Notes: generated from the sequence alone by a model not told the origin. Numbered from the stretch's first letter, positions 28,340 through 37,278 are shown. The stretch: 64,000 nucleotides of DNA from Falsiroseomonas frigidaquae (GCF_012163145.1 NZ_JAAVTX010000004.1:1-64000); one strand, 5' to 3'. Translations and numbers: made by a program.

Positions 28340-28366
28340 CCCCGGCCGGCTACTGGCCGGCCGGGG
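28340..28366 (+). terminator. GC-rich hairpin after the Old Yellow Enzyme gene
   Basis: Perfect 10-bp stem CCCCGGCCGG / CCGGCCGGGG with a 7-base loop, about 20 bases beyond the stop codon. It lacks a T-run but is the best terminator candidate for this gene. Confidence 0.6.
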
Positions 28367-28375
28367 CAATGAGAC

Positions 28376-28409
28376 GACGCCGCCGCGGCCGGAAGGACGC
28401 GGCGGCGTC
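28376..28409 (+). terminator. Second, longer hairpin in the same gap
   Basis: Perfect 12-bp stem GACGCCGCCGCG / CGCGGCGGCGTC with a 10-base loop, immediately after the previous hairpin. The two in tandem probably insulate the amidohydrolase operon that begins at 28563. The rest of the 241-bp gap shows no further clear structure. Confidence 0.6.
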
Positions 28410-28562
28410 CTGCGTTCGGCCCGAGCCGGTCGGTCCGCATGGCATGCAATCTGCAGCCAGATCCCGCGCCGCCCATCCGATGGCCCGATATGCGCCCCCC
28501 CGGATTGGCGTGGCGCCCGACCCGTCCTAGCCTCCGCCCGCATCAACCGAGAGAGATCCCGC

Positions 28563-29954
28563 ATGTCCGACGCCGCCGAGCCCTTCGATCTTGTCCTGCG
28601 CGGTGCTGTCGTGCTGTCAGACCGCGTGCTGGCGGATGGCTATGTCGGCATCCGGGGCGAGACCATCGCGGCGATCGGCGAAGGCCTGCCGCCGCCCTCC
28701 AAGGCGGTGGCGGATCATCGCGGCAAGCTGGTCCTGCCCGGCCTGGTCGATGGCCACATGCACACCTCCTCCTCCACCGGCTGGCCGGGGATCGAGAATG
28801 CGACGCTGACGGCGGCCGCCGGAGGCGTCACCACCGTCTGCGACATGCCCTACGACGTGCCGAACCCGGTGATGTCGGCTGCCATCTTCGGTGAGAAGGT
28901 GGAATGGGTGAACCGCCTGGCGCATGTGGACATGGCGCTCTACGCCACCATCCGGAAGACGGGTGGCGCGGAGGATGTGGCGGCGATGGCGGAAGCCGGC
29001 GCCTCCGCCTTCAAGGTCTCGACCTATGAATACGACGCCCACCGCTTCCCGCGGCTGGACCACCCGACCATGCTGGCGGGCTTCACCGAAATGGCGAAGA
29101 CCGGTTTGATGGTCGCCGTGCACAACGAGGACCAGGAGCTGGTGGTGAAGCTGACGGAGGCCGCGAAGGCCGCCGGCAACACCAGCCCCATCTGGCATTG
29201 CCGCACCCGTCCGCCGCTGGCCGAGAGCATGGCGGACCTCGAGATCTTCGAGATGGCGCTGGAGACCGGCGCGCATGTCCACATCGCCCATTCCTCCATC
29301 GCGCGCGGCTTCGAATTGGCGCAGATCTATCGCGGCATGGGCGCCAAGACCTCGGGCGAGGCCTGCATCCAGTATCTTTGCATGACGGAGGAGGACATCG
29401 TCCGGCTGCAGGGCTACGGCAAGTGCAACCCTCCCTTCCGCTCGGCGGAGGAGGTGGAGCGCATGTGGGGCGCGATGGCCGGCGGCATCATGGCCTATGT
29501 CTCGACCGACCACGCGCCCTGGCCGCGCGCGAAGAAGGAATACAACGGCGACATCTTCCCGGTCGGCGCCGGGCTGACCGGCCTGCAATCCTTCGCGCCG
29601 CTGATGTACACGCTGCTGGCCGAGCGCGGCCTGTCGCCCACGGTGATGGCGCGCATGTGCTCCGAGGAACCGGCCCGCTACCATGGGCTGGACCCGAAGA
29701 AGGGCGGCATCCGGATCGGCGCCGATGCCGATTTCTGCGTGCTGGAAACCGGCGACTTCGTCTTCGACGAGCGCATCATCCAGGACCGCGAGGAGTTCCG
29801 CTGGTCCGCCTATCATGGCCGCGCCATGAAGGCACGCGTGGCGGCAACCCTGCTGCGCGGGGCGGAGATCTGGAACGGCACCGAGGTGAAGGCCCGCCCC
29901 GGCACCGGCCGCTTCGTGCCGCGCCAGCACAAGCGGAGCGCACTCGACGCATGA
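28563..29954 (+). CDS. Cyclic amidohydrolase (hydantoinase/allantoinase/dihydroorotase class)
   Basis: Amidohydrolase of 463 residues with a complete metal-site set: GLVDGHMHTS near residue 60 (His-x-His), a candidate carboxylated Lys in ASAFKVSTYEYD near residue 150, VAVHNEDQELV, VHIAHSS and the Asp in YVSTDHAPWP near residue 315. The VHNED and TDHAPW forms resemble allantoinase and D-hydantoinase more than pyrimidine dihydroorotase. It would open a cyclic amide to an N-carbamoyl acid. Two N-carbamoylase-like genes downstream could take the product. The exact ring substrate is unknown. Confidence 0.88.
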   Translation: MSDAAEPFDLVLRGAVVLSDRVLADGYVGIRGETIAAIGEGLPPPSKAVADHRGKLVLPGLVDGHMHTSSSTGWPGIENATLTAAAGGVTTVCDMPYDVPNPVMSAAIFGEKVEWVNRLAHVDMALYATIRKTGGAEDVAAMAEAGASAFKVSTYEYDAHRFPRLDHPTMLAGFTEMAKTGLMVAVHNEDQELVVKLTEAAKAAGNTSPIWHCRTRPPLAESMADLEIFEMALETGAHVHIAHSSIARGFELAQIYRGMGAKTSGEACIQYLCMTEEDIVRLQGYGKCNPPFRSAEEVERMWGAMAGGIMAYVSTDHAPWPRAKKEYNGDIFPVGAGLTGLQSFAPLMYTLLAERGLSPTVMARMCSEEPARYHGLDPKKGGIRIGADADFCVLETGDFVFDERIIQDREEFRWSAYHGRAMKARVAATLLRGAEIWNGTEVKARPGTGRFVPRQHKRSALDA

Positions 29955-30451
29955 GCACCCCCGATGGCTACTACATCAAGCACCTCGCGGTGGATCTGCG
30001 CCTGTCGGTGGCGGAGCACATCGCCGATGCGACGCTGGCCGCCGGCCGCCAGGCGGCGCTGCTGCCGCTGACCGTGGTGGTGCTGGATGCCGGTGGCCAT
30101 GTGGTGGTGCAGAAGCGGGAGGATGGCTCCGGCATCCTCCGCGCCGAGATCGCGCGCGGCAAGGCGCATGGCGCGCTCGGCATGGGCATCGGCAGCCGCG
30201 TCATCCGCGACCGGCTGAAGGACCGCCCGGCCTTCCAGTCGGCCATCGCCGCGGCCAGCGACGGGCGCTTCATCCCGGTGCCCGGCGGCGTGCTGATCTG
30301 CCGGGAAGATGGTCCGGTGATCGGCGCCGTCGGCGTCTCCGGCGATGCCTCGGACAAGGACGAGTATGCGGCGATCGCGGGCATCCGCGCCGCCGGCCTG
30401 TTGCCCCACCCCGAAACCCCCGTGGAGAATTGGCGCGATGCCGGACTTTAG
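29951..30451 (+). CDS. GlcG/HbpS-like protein
   Basis: Protein of 166 residues of the GlcG/HbpS fold (family Haem_degrading). It has the family core PLTVVVLDAGGHVVVQKREDGS near residue 40 and the C-terminal GPVIGAVGVSGD near residue 125. The biochemical role of these proteins in catabolic operons is unsettled; some bind haem or cobalamin, others accompany glycolate or amide pathways. The start ATG overlaps the amidohydrolase stop (ATGA). Confidence 0.85.
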   Translation: MSTPDGYYIKHLAVDLRLSVAEHIADATLAAGRQAALLPLTVVVLDAGGHVVVQKREDGSGILRAEIARGKAHGALGMGIGSRVIRDRLKDRPAFQSAIAAASDGRFIPVPGGVLICREDGPVIGAVGVSGDASDKDEYAAIAGIRAAGLLPHPETPVENWRDAGL

Positions 30452-31436
30452 CCTGACCCGCCGGGGCCTGCTCGCCACCGGCGGAGCGCTGCTCGCCGCG
30501 CCCGCGATCGCGCCGGCCTGGGCGCAGGAATTTCCCGCGCGGCCGATCCGCCTGGTCATCCCCTTCCCCGCCGGCGGCCCCACCGATGTCTATGCCCGCT
30601 TCTACGCGGAGCGGATGACGCGGGAGCTGGGCCAGACTGTGGTGACGGAGAATCGCGGCGGCGCCGGCGGTGCGATCGGCGCGATGGAGGTCGCCCGCGC
30701 CCGGCCGGATGGCTACACGCTGCTGTTCGGCACGGCATCGACCCACGCGCTGTACAATCTGGTGACCCGGCAGCCGCAATACGATGCGGCCAAGGATTTC
30801 CAGGTGGTCGCCACCCTGGGCGGCGGGCCGCTGTGCTGGCTGGCGCATCCCTCCCGCCCCGCCACGCTGCCGGCGTTCATGGCGGCGGCGCGCAGCGCCA
30901 ACCCGCCGCTGGCCTATGGCTCGCCCGGCACCGGCACGCTGATGCACCTGGCGACCGAGATCCTGAAGCGCGAATCGGGTGACGTGCCGCTCAGCCACAT
31001 CCCCTATCGCGGCGCCGCGCCGGCGATGAACGACCTGGTGGCCGGGACACTGGCGCTGGCGGTGAACACGCTGGGCGCCGGGCTGCCGCTGCACCAGGGC
31101 GGCCGCGCGCGGATGCTGGCCGTGGCGTCGAACGCCCGCGCGCCGCAGGCGCCGGATGTGCCGACGGCGGCGGAAGCGCTGGGCCGGCCGGGCTTCACCG
31201 CCGTGCTGTGGCACGCGGTCTTCGCCCCGCCCGGCCTGCCGGCGCCGGTGCTGGCCCGCCTGTCCGCCGCCACCAATGCCGCGCTGGCGGATGCCGCCTT
31301 CCGCGCCAGCCTCAACGCATCCGGCATCGAGCCCGCCGGACCCGGCACGCCGGAGGCCGCCGCCGCCTTCATCGCCGCGGAGGCCGACCGCTACCGCCCG
31401 ATCGTCGAGGCGATCCGGCCGGAGCTGGACGCGTGA
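30438..31436 (+). CDS. Bug/TctC-family periplasmic receptor
   Basis: Receptor of 332 residues with an export signal ending near residue 30 (APAWAQE). Family motifs are RLVIPFPAGGPTDVYAR and VVTENRGGAGGAIGAMEVA. It overlaps the GlcG-like gene by 14 bases and the next small gene by 4, so it is firmly within the amidohydrolase operon. Its ligand is therefore likely the ring compound or carbamoyl acid. No dedicated TctAB transporter follows. Confidence 0.92.
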   Translation: MPDFSLTRRGLLATGGALLAAPAIAPAWAQEFPARPIRLVIPFPAGGPTDVYARFYAERMTRELGQTVVTENRGGAGGAIGAMEVARARPDGYTLLFGTASTHALYNLVTRQPQYDAAKDFQVVATLGGGPLCWLAHPSRPATLPAFMAAARSANPPLAYGSPGTGTLMHLATEILKRESGDVPLSHIPYRGAAPAMNDLVAGTLALAVNTLGAGLPLHQGGRARMLAVASNARAPQAPDVPTAAEALGRPGFTAVLWHAVFAPPGLPAPVLARLSAATNAALADAAFRASLNASGIEPAGPGTPEAAAAFIAAEADRYRPIVEAIRPELDA

Positions 31437-31648
31437 ACGCGTCACATCCCGGCCAGGACGAGGATGAGGAGGCACCACCCAGCATCCTGCCGCAGGCCAT
31501 CCTGATCGGCATCCTGGCGCTGGTGGGCATCGGCTTCGCGGCCTTCGAGGTGCTGGGCCTGCAGGCGGATGACCTGGGCGGCGCCTGGCCGCTGGTGCTG
31601 GGCGGCATGGCGTTGCTGATCATCCTGCGCATCACGCTGCGACCCTGA
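31433..31648 (+). CDS. Small membrane protein, unknown function
   Basis: Protein of 71 residues from a GTG at 31433 that overlaps the Bug receptor stop. An acidic N-terminus (HPGQDEDEEAPP) is followed by two hydrophobic stretches, about residues 19-40 and 48-66. I do not recognise a family. Its place behind a Bug receptor suggests a transporter accessory role in the manner of a shrunken TctB, but this is only positional. Confidence 0.65.
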   Translation: MNASHPGQDEDEEAPPSILPQAILIGILALVGIGFAAFEVLGLQADDLGGAWPLVLGGMALLIILRITLRP

Positions 31649-31715
31649 CGGTGGTCCTGGCGGCGCGATCCGGCTACAGGCCAGGGCTGCACAGCACGGC
31701 AAGACCCGACCCCGC

Positions 31716-32006
31716 ATGACAGCGAAGCGCCCGCCCGGACAACGTTGGATCAAGCGCCCGCCCCGCCCCTCCCGCAACGGCTTGCCCGGCCCGCCGCCGC
31801 GGGTCGGCCCGGGGCGCGTCCACCTGCTGATGGCGATCGCGACCGGTGTCGCCACCGGCATCGTCGGCGTCGTGCTGGCGCAGCTGGCCGATGCTCGGCC
31901 GGGCGTGCCGGGATTCGCCGCCGGGCTGGGCTTCATGCTTGGATTCATCGTGCTGTGGCGCGGCTTCGGCGGCACAAGGCAAGACATCAGGAACCTGTTC
32001 AAATGA
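31716..32006 (+). CDS. Small membrane protein with basic N-terminus, unknown function
   Basis: Protein of 96 residues: a Pro/Arg-rich cytoplasmic-like N-terminus (residues 1-33), two hydrophobic helices (about 36-57 and 63-80), then a short basic tail. Its stop overlaps the carbamoylase start by 4 bases. No family recognised. The 67 bases before it separate it from the upstream operon and show no clear terminator. Confidence 0.65.
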   Translation: MTAKRPPGQRWIKRPPRPSRNGLPGPPPRVGPGRVHLLMAIATGVATGIVGVVLAQLADARPGVPGFAAGLGFMLGFIVLWRGFGGTRQDIRNLFK

Positions 32007-32950
32007 GCCGTCTCCTCACCCTCGCGGGCGCCCAGATGGGCCCCACCCAGCGCGCAGACAGCCGCGCGCAGACGCTCGCCCGGCTGGTGGCGCTGCTGGA
32101 GCAGGCGGCGGCACGCGGGGCGAAGCTGGTGGTGTTCCCGGAACTCGCCTTCACCACCTTCTTCCCGCGCTGGCCGATGGACCGCGAGGCGCCGGAACTG
32201 CTGGCGAGCTTCGAGACCGCGATGCCGAACCCGCAGGTGCAGCCGCTGTTCGACCGGGCGCGCGAATTGGGCGTGGGCTTCTATATCGGCTACGCCGAGC
32301 TGACGCCGGACGGCCACCGCTTCAACTCCGCCATCACCGTGGGCCCGGACGGCCAGATCCTGTTCAAGTACCGCAAGATCCATTTGCCCGGCAGCGACCA
32401 TGTGAAGGACGGGCAAAAGTACCAGCAGCTTGAAAAGATGTATTTCGAGTATGGCGACATGGGCTTCCCCGTGGCGCGCGGGCCGGAGGCCTGGGGCCGG
32501 CCGGTGCTCGGCATGCTGGTCTGCAACGACCGCCGCTGGCCGGAAGGCTGGCGCTGCCTCGGCCTGCAGGGGGTGGAGCTTGTGATGGTGGGCTACAACT
32601 CCGCCGCCTATGACCCGAACGGCGGCGAGGGTGAGAGCGAGCAGCTCCGGACCTTCCATTCCATCCTGGCCGCGCAGTCCAACGCCTATATGAACGCCAC
32701 CTGGGCGATCGCCGTGGCGAAGGCCGGCGTGGAGGATGGCGCCGGGCTGATCGGCGGGTCCTGCATCGTGGACCCCAACGGCGTCGTGGTGGCGCAGGCC
32801 CAGACGACGGCGGATGAGGTGATCGTGGCCGAGATCGACCTCGATGCCTGTCGCCAGGGCAAGGAGAAGATGTTCAACTTCGCCCAGCACCGCCGGCCGC
32901 AATGGTATGGCCGCATCGTCGACCAGGTGGGCGCCGAGCCGCCCGCCTGA
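32003..32950 (+). CDS. N-carbamoyl-D-amino-acid hydrolase-like (nitrilase superfamily), copy 1
   Basis: Protein of 315 residues with the nitrilase triad. Glu is in VFPELAFTTFFPRW near residue 47, Lys in YRKIHLPGSD near residue 127, and Cys in MLVCNDRRWPE near residue 172. These match D-carbamoylases, which convert N-carbamoyl-D-amino acids to D-amino acids, CO2 and ammonia. The gene sits behind the cyclic amidohydrolase operon. A paralogue lies at 34703. Confidence 0.9.
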   Translation: MSRLLTLAGAQMGPTQRADSRAQTLARLVALLEQAAARGAKLVVFPELAFTTFFPRWPMDREAPELLASFETAMPNPQVQPLFDRARELGVGFYIGYAELTPDGHRFNSAITVGPDGQILFKYRKIHLPGSDHVKDGQKYQQLEKMYFEYGDMGFPVARGPEAWGRPVLGMLVCNDRRWPEGWRCLGLQGVELVMVGYNSAAYDPNGGEGESEQLRTFHSILAAQSNAYMNATWAIAVAKAGVEDGAGLIGGSCIVDPNGVVVAQAQTTADEVIVAEIDLDACRQGKEKMFNFAQHRRPQWYGRIVDQVGAEPPA

Positions 32951-32956
32951 ACCGGT

Positions 32957-34510
32957 TCAGCGCGCGCCAGCCGCCTCCGGCTGGCGCTGCTGCTGGCGCT
33001 TCACGCGGTACAGCTCCGCATCCGCATGCAGCACGCCGGCATCGATCCCGCAGCCATCGCGCGGAATGATGGCGGTGCCGATGCTGCAGCCGAGCGACAG
33101 GCGGCCATGGCCGGTGGGCAACCCTTCGGACAGCGCCATCTGCAGCCGCGCCGCCACTTCCACCGCCGCCAACTCCGCCATGCTGGCGGGGCCGCGCAGG
33201 CAGATCAGGAACTCATCGCCGCCCATCCGCACGGCACAGTCGCCGAGCCGCAGGTTGCCCTCCAGCCAGCGGCCGATGGCAGCCAGCACGGAATCCCCTG
33301 CGGCATGGCCCAGCCGGTCGTTGATCGGCTTGAACCCGTCCAGGTCCAGCATCAGCAGCGCGCAATCCTGCTCCGCCTCCGTATGCGCCTCGCGCCAGGC
33401 GGCGAAGCCGGCGCGGTTCAGCAGGCCGGTCAGTTGGTCGCGATAGGCGGTGTCGCGCAGCCGGCGCAAGGTGGCGGCCAGCCGTTCCAGTTCCTCCGCC
33501 GGGTCGCGGCCGCCGGGCCCGTCCTGGATCGCCCGCAGCGCCTGGCCGAAGCGCGTCACCAGGCCGCCGGCCAGCAGCCCGCCCAGCGCGGCCAGCCCCA
33601 GCGTGCCGACTGCCAATTTCCGGCCGAGCGTCCAGAGCGGCGCCAGCACCGCCGCGCGGTCCTGCCGCGCCAGCACCACCCAGCCGAGGCCGGGGTGGTC
33701 GGCGGTGCCGCGGGTGCGGGCGAAGCCGGTCACCGCGACATCCTCCGCCACCCAGCCGCGCCGCGCCGTGTCGCCGGCACGCGCCACTGCCTCGCCCTGC
33801 ACCGGCTTGCCGCGTTCGGCTTCCGGCCCCAGCAGAAGGCGGCCGTCGCTGCCAGCCACCAGCAGTTCCGGCGCCGGGCGGTCGGTGCCCAGGCGCATGA
33901 TCTCCTGCCGCACGCCCTCGGCCCAGAGCCAGTTCATGTGGCCGGCGACCACGCCGAGCACGCGGCCCGCGGCATCCACCACCGGCGCGGCGGCATCGAC
34001 GAAATAGGCGTTCGCGCCACCCTGGGAGGCCGGCAGCAGCTTGGCCAGCAGCACCGCCGGATGCACGTCCCCCAGATGCACGCCGTGCATACCGCCGGCG
34101 AACCACGGCCGGGCGGCCACATCCTGCCCTTCCAGCAGGCCGCCGGTGGCCGCGATCACCCGTCCATCCGTGCCGGCGAAGCCGATCCAGGAGAATTCCG
34201 GCGACCGCGCCTGCAGATCCTCCAGCAGGGTGCGGGCCGCGCCGGGGTTCGGCGGGTCCTGCCGGAAGGCGGCGAAGCGGGCCAGCAGCACCACATCCTG
34301 CGCCCAGGCCGCCAGCCCGGCATCGAGCCGCCTGGCCAGCACCCCTGCGGTGGCGGCCAGCTGCGCGCCATGCGCATCCAGCAGCCGCTCGCGTTCGCGC
34401 AACAGAGTGATGGCCGACAGAAGTGCGCCCAGCAGCAGGCAGGTAGCGGCGGTGACCAGCGTGGTCCGCATGCGGCCGGCAATGACCGGGCGCGCGGTTG
34501 ATGATGACAA
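32957..34510 (-). CDS. Membrane diguanylate cyclase with periplasmic sensor
   Basis: Protein of 517 residues. A transmembrane helix at about residues 18-37 and another near 310-330 flank a periplasmic sensor domain of Cache type. The C-terminal GGDEF domain has an intact MGGDEF site near residue 437 and an RLGD product-inhibition site five residues before it. It should make cyclic-di-GMP and be feedback regulated. It is inserted between the two carbamoylase genes on the opposite strand. A link to their substrates is possible but unproven. Confidence 0.93.
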   Translation of the reverse strand: MSSSTARPVIAGRMRTTLVTAATCLLLGALLSAITLLRERERLLDAHGAQLAATAGVLARRLDAGLAAWAQDVVLLARFAAFRQDPPNPGAARTLLEDLQARSPEFSWIGFAGTDGRVIAATGGLLEGQDVAARPWFAGGMHGVHLGDVHPAVLLAKLLPASQGGANAYFVDAAAPVVDAAGRVLGVVAGHMNWLWAEGVRQEIMRLGTDRPAPELLVAGSDGRLLLGPEAERGKPVQGEAVARAGDTARRGWVAEDVAVTGFARTRGTADHPGLGWVVLARQDRAAVLAPLWTLGRKLAVGTLGLAALGGLLAGGLVTRFGQALRAIQDGPGGRDPAEELERLAATLRRLRDTAYRDQLTGLLNRAGFAAWREAHTEAEQDCALLMLDLDGFKPINDRLGHAAGDSVLAAIGRWLEGNLRLGDCAVRMGGDEFLICLRGPASMAELAAVEVAARLQMALSEGLPTGHGRLSLGCSIGTAIIPRDGCGIDAGVLHADAELYRVKRQQQRQPEAAGAR

Positions 34511-34702
34511 GTTGATCGTCCCGGCGGGTTCGTGTTGCGCTTTCCTCTATCGCAACCCTTGCGCCGGACCTTGTCCGAATATGTAGCGGCCTCGGGCGAC
34601 CCTTACATTTCCGGACGATCCCGGCCCGGGCGGGCGCCGCGGGGCTGGCCAGGGCGGGCCGCCTCTGGCATCTGCGACGCAGCATTCGGGAGAGATTGCC
34701 GC

Positions 34703-35668
34703 ATGGCCCGCCGCCTCGTCGTCGCCGCAGCCCAGATGGGCCCGATCCAGAAGGCCGAGGGCCGTGACGTGGCCGTGGACCGCATGGTCCGCCTGATGGA
34801 AACGGCGGCGCGGCGTGGCGCGGAGGTGGTGGTCTATCCGGAGCTCGCGCTGACCACCTTCTTCCCGCGCTGGTACCACGAGAACCTGGCCGAGGCGGAC
34901 CATTGGTACGAGCACGCCCTGCCGTCCAACGAGACGGCGCCGCTGTTCGATGCAGCGCGCCGGCTCGGCGTGGCCTTCCACCTGGGCTATGCGGAAAAGA
35001 CGCCGGAGGGCCATCGCTACAACACCGCCGTCTTCGTGCACCCGACCGGCGAGATCGTGCTGAAATACCGCAAGGTGCATCTGCCCGGCCATGCCGAGTT
35101 CGACCCGGTGCGGAAGGTGCAGCATCTGGAGAAGCGGTATTTCGAGCCGGGCGACCTCGGCTTCCCCGTGGTCCGCGCGCCGGTCGGCAGCGCCGGGCCG
35201 GTCAATCTCGGCATGCTGATCTGCAACGACCGGCGCTGGCCGGAAGCCTGGCGGGTGCTGGGGCTGCAGCAGGTGGAGCTGGTCATGCTCGGCTACAACA
35301 CGCCCAGCCTGAACATGGAGAATCGGGGCTTCGAGGCGCATCACCTGCGCGTCGCCCACAGCCACCTGTCGATCCAGGCCGGCTGCTACCAGAACGCCTG
35401 TTTCGGCGTCGGCGTGGCGAAGGCGGGCAGCGAGGATGGGCATGAGCTGTTCGGCCATTCCATCATCGTCAACCCGCAGGGCGAGATCATGGCCCAGGCG
35501 ACGAGCTGGGATGACGAGGTGATCATCGCCGATTGCGACCTCGGCATGTGCGAGCTCGGCCGCAGCACCATCTTCAACTTCGCCCGGCATCGCCGGCCGG
35601 AGCACTACGCGCGCATCACCAGCCAGACCGGCAGCGAGGCGCCGGCGGTCTGGACCCCCAAGGGCTGA
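34703..35668 (+). CDS. N-carbamoyl-D-amino-acid hydrolase-like, copy 2
   Basis: Nitrilase-superfamily protein of 321 residues, clearly paralogous to the 32003 gene. Triad: VYPELALTTFFPRW (Glu), YRKVHLPGHAEFDP (Lys) and MLICNDRRWPEAW (Cys). It keeps a FDPVRKVQHLEKRYFEPGDLGF segment that is closer to characterised D-carbamoylases than copy 1. The 192-bp gap shared with the divergent cyclase gene contains TTGCG/CGCAA dyads (34535-34555) of unknown meaning. Confidence 0.9.
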   Translation: MARRLVVAAAQMGPIQKAEGRDVAVDRMVRLMETAARRGAEVVVYPELALTTFFPRWYHENLAEADHWYEHALPSNETAPLFDAARRLGVAFHLGYAEKTPEGHRYNTAVFVHPTGEIVLKYRKVHLPGHAEFDPVRKVQHLEKRYFEPGDLGFPVVRAPVGSAGPVNLGMLICNDRRWPEAWRVLGLQQVELVMLGYNTPSLNMENRGFEAHHLRVAHSHLSIQAGCYQNACFGVGVAKAGSEDGHELFGHSIIVNPQGEIMAQATSWDDEVIIADCDLGMCELGRSTIFNFARHRRPEHYARITSQTGSEAPAVWTPKG

Positions 35669-35679
35669 GACACGCCCGC

Positions 35680-35699
35680 CCGGCTGGCTAAGCAGCCGG
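35680..35699 (+). terminator. Hairpin after the second carbamoylase gene
   Basis: Perfect 7-bp stem CCGGCTG / CAGCCGG with loop GCTAAG, 12 bases after the stop codon. No T-run follows. Confidence 0.5.
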
Positions 35700-35742
35700 C
35701 CGCGCGTTACCTTTGCATCCCTCCCCGCAAGGTCGTTCCCGC

Positions 35743-36501
35743 ATGACTGAAGCCACCAGCTACCCCATCCTGTACCGCGTCACGGCCACCACGGAGCTGC
35801 GCGAGGGCCCGGGCCCGGACCAGAAGGCGATCCGCACGCTGCCGATCGACCAGGTGCTGGTGCTGGCGGGGGATGTCGCGGAAGGCTGGCTGCCGGTGGA
35901 GGCGCCGTCCGGCCAGAAGGGCTTCGCGCCGGCCGGGCTGCTGCGCCGCCAGGTGGCCGGCGCCAAGGCCCCGCAGCACGTCACCGAGACTTTTCCCTGG
36001 CGCAACGTGGACCGCGTGAACCGCGAGCCGAAGATGCTGCACCCCGCCTTCCGCAACAAGGCGCTGCGCACCGTGGCGCGGCTGAACGCGGAGGGGATTC
36101 CCTTCGGCATCTATGAGGGCATGCGCGGCCCCTGGCGGCAGAACCACCTCTATGCCTCCGGCCGCAGCCGCACCGGGCGCATCCTGACCCCGGTCCGCGC
36201 CTTCGAAAGCTTGCACCAGTTCGGCCTGGCGGCCGATTTCGTGCTGGCACTGGAAGGCCGCTGGTCCTGGGATGCGGATGAGGGCCAGGCGCGGATGTGG
36301 GACCGGCTGCATGCGGTGGGCGCCGATGAGGGCCTGGTCTCCAAGCCCGGCGAGACGCCGCATCTGCAGCTTGCCGATGTGAATATCGAGGATCTGCGCG
36401 CCGGCCGCCTGCCGCCGAACACCGACCCGGCCTGGACCACCGCCTATACCTGGATGGTGCAGAGCTGGGACGGCAAGCCTTCCGGCCCGCCGTTGAAGTA
36501 G
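35743..36501 (+). CDS. SH3-like plus M15-type peptidase domain protein
   Basis: Protein of 252 residues from the ATG at 35743 (MTEATSYPILYRV). Residues 1-70 resemble a bacterial SH3 domain. The C-terminal part has M15 zinc-peptidase motifs: LHQFGLAADFVL near residue 165 (His and Asp ligands) and a later HLQLAD. M15 enzymes cut peptidoglycan stem peptides, as do many phage endolysins. There is no evident signal peptide and no phage gene nearby, so it may be cytoplasmic or exported by another route. Confidence 0.75.
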   Translation: MTEATSYPILYRVTATTELREGPGPDQKAIRTLPIDQVLVLAGDVAEGWLPVEAPSGQKGFAPAGLLRRQVAGAKAPQHVTETFPWRNVDRVNREPKMLHPAFRNKALRTVARLNAEGIPFGIYEGMRGPWRQNHLYASGRSRTGRILTPVRAFESLHQFGLAADFVLALEGRWSWDADEGQARMWDRLHAVGADEGLVSKPGETPHLQLADVNIEDLRAGRLPPNTDPAWTTAYTWMVQSWDGKPSGPPLK

Positions 36502-36519
36502 CGACGGGCCGCGGGGGGC

Positions 36520-37278
36520 TCAGCTCCCCCCGTCGACCTGCAGGATCTGCCCCGTCACCCAGCTCGCAAACGGCGAGGCGAAGAACATCACGGCATGGGC
36601 CATGTCCTCCGGCTCACCCAGCCGGCGCATGGCGATGCGGTTCAGCATCGCCTTCTGGCCTTCCTCCCCGTAGCTCTCGAACTGCTTGATCGAGGCGGCG
36701 TTGGACAGTGCGAAGCCCGGCGCCACGGAATTCACCGTGATGCCGAAGGGGCCGAATTCGCGGGAAAGCTGCCGCGTCAGGCCGACCAGCGCATGCTTGG
36801 AACTGCAATAGGCCTGGATGCCGGTGAGGCTCGGCTTCAACCCGGCGCCGCTGCTGATGGTGATGATGCGGCCGGTCTTCGCCTTCTTCATGCCCGGCGC
36901 CACCGCCTTGCACAGGTTGAAGGCGGCATGGGTGTTGATGTCGAAGATCGCGTGCCAGTCTTCCTCCGGCACTTCCTCGATCGGGCGCATCACCTGGCCG
37001 CGCACGCCGCCGGCATTGCAGACCAGCACGCCGACGGCCTGGCCGGTTGCCTGCTCGATATCGCGGATCCAGCCAGCGGCGGCGCCTTTCGCCGTCAGGT
37101 CGAAGGCCGAGGTGGTGATGCTGGCCTCGCCCGCGGCCGTCTCCGCCAGTTCATCCGCCGACAGGTCGCACGCGAAGACCTTGGCGCCGACTCGAGAAAA
37201 TTCGCGCGCGATGGCGCGGCCATAGCCGTGGCCCGCGCCGGTCACCGCGACGACCACGCCGTCATATCGAATGTTCAT
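36520..37278 (-). CDS. Short-chain dehydrogenase/reductase
   Basis: SDR of 252 residues. Cofactor motif VTGAGHGYGRAIA near residue 12, CNAGG near residue 88, catalytic Tyr in QAYCSSKHALVG near residue 155. The C-terminus WVTGQILQVDGGS is a standard SDR ending. It overlaps the upstream ketopantoate-reductase-like gene by 4 bases. Substrate unknown; the pair may handle a keto acid or hydroxy acid. Confidence 0.88.
   Translation of the reverse strand: MNIRYDGVVVAVTGAGHGYGRAIAREFSRVGAKVFACDLSADELAETAAGEASITTSAFDLTAKGAAAGWIRDIEQATGQAVGVLVCNAGGVRGQVMRPIEEVPEEDWHAIFDINTHAAFNLCKAVAPGMKKAKTGRIITISSGAGLKPSLTGIQAYCSSKHALVGLTRQLSREFGPFGITVNSVAPGFALSNAASIKQFESYGEEGQKAMLNRIAMRRLGEPEDMAHAVMFFASPFASWVTGQILQVDGGS

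Noticed and set aside
35743-36501. Prophage remnant suggested by the endolysin-like M15 peptidase
   Set aside because: No integrase, holin, structural gene, att site or base-composition shift in the neighbourhood.
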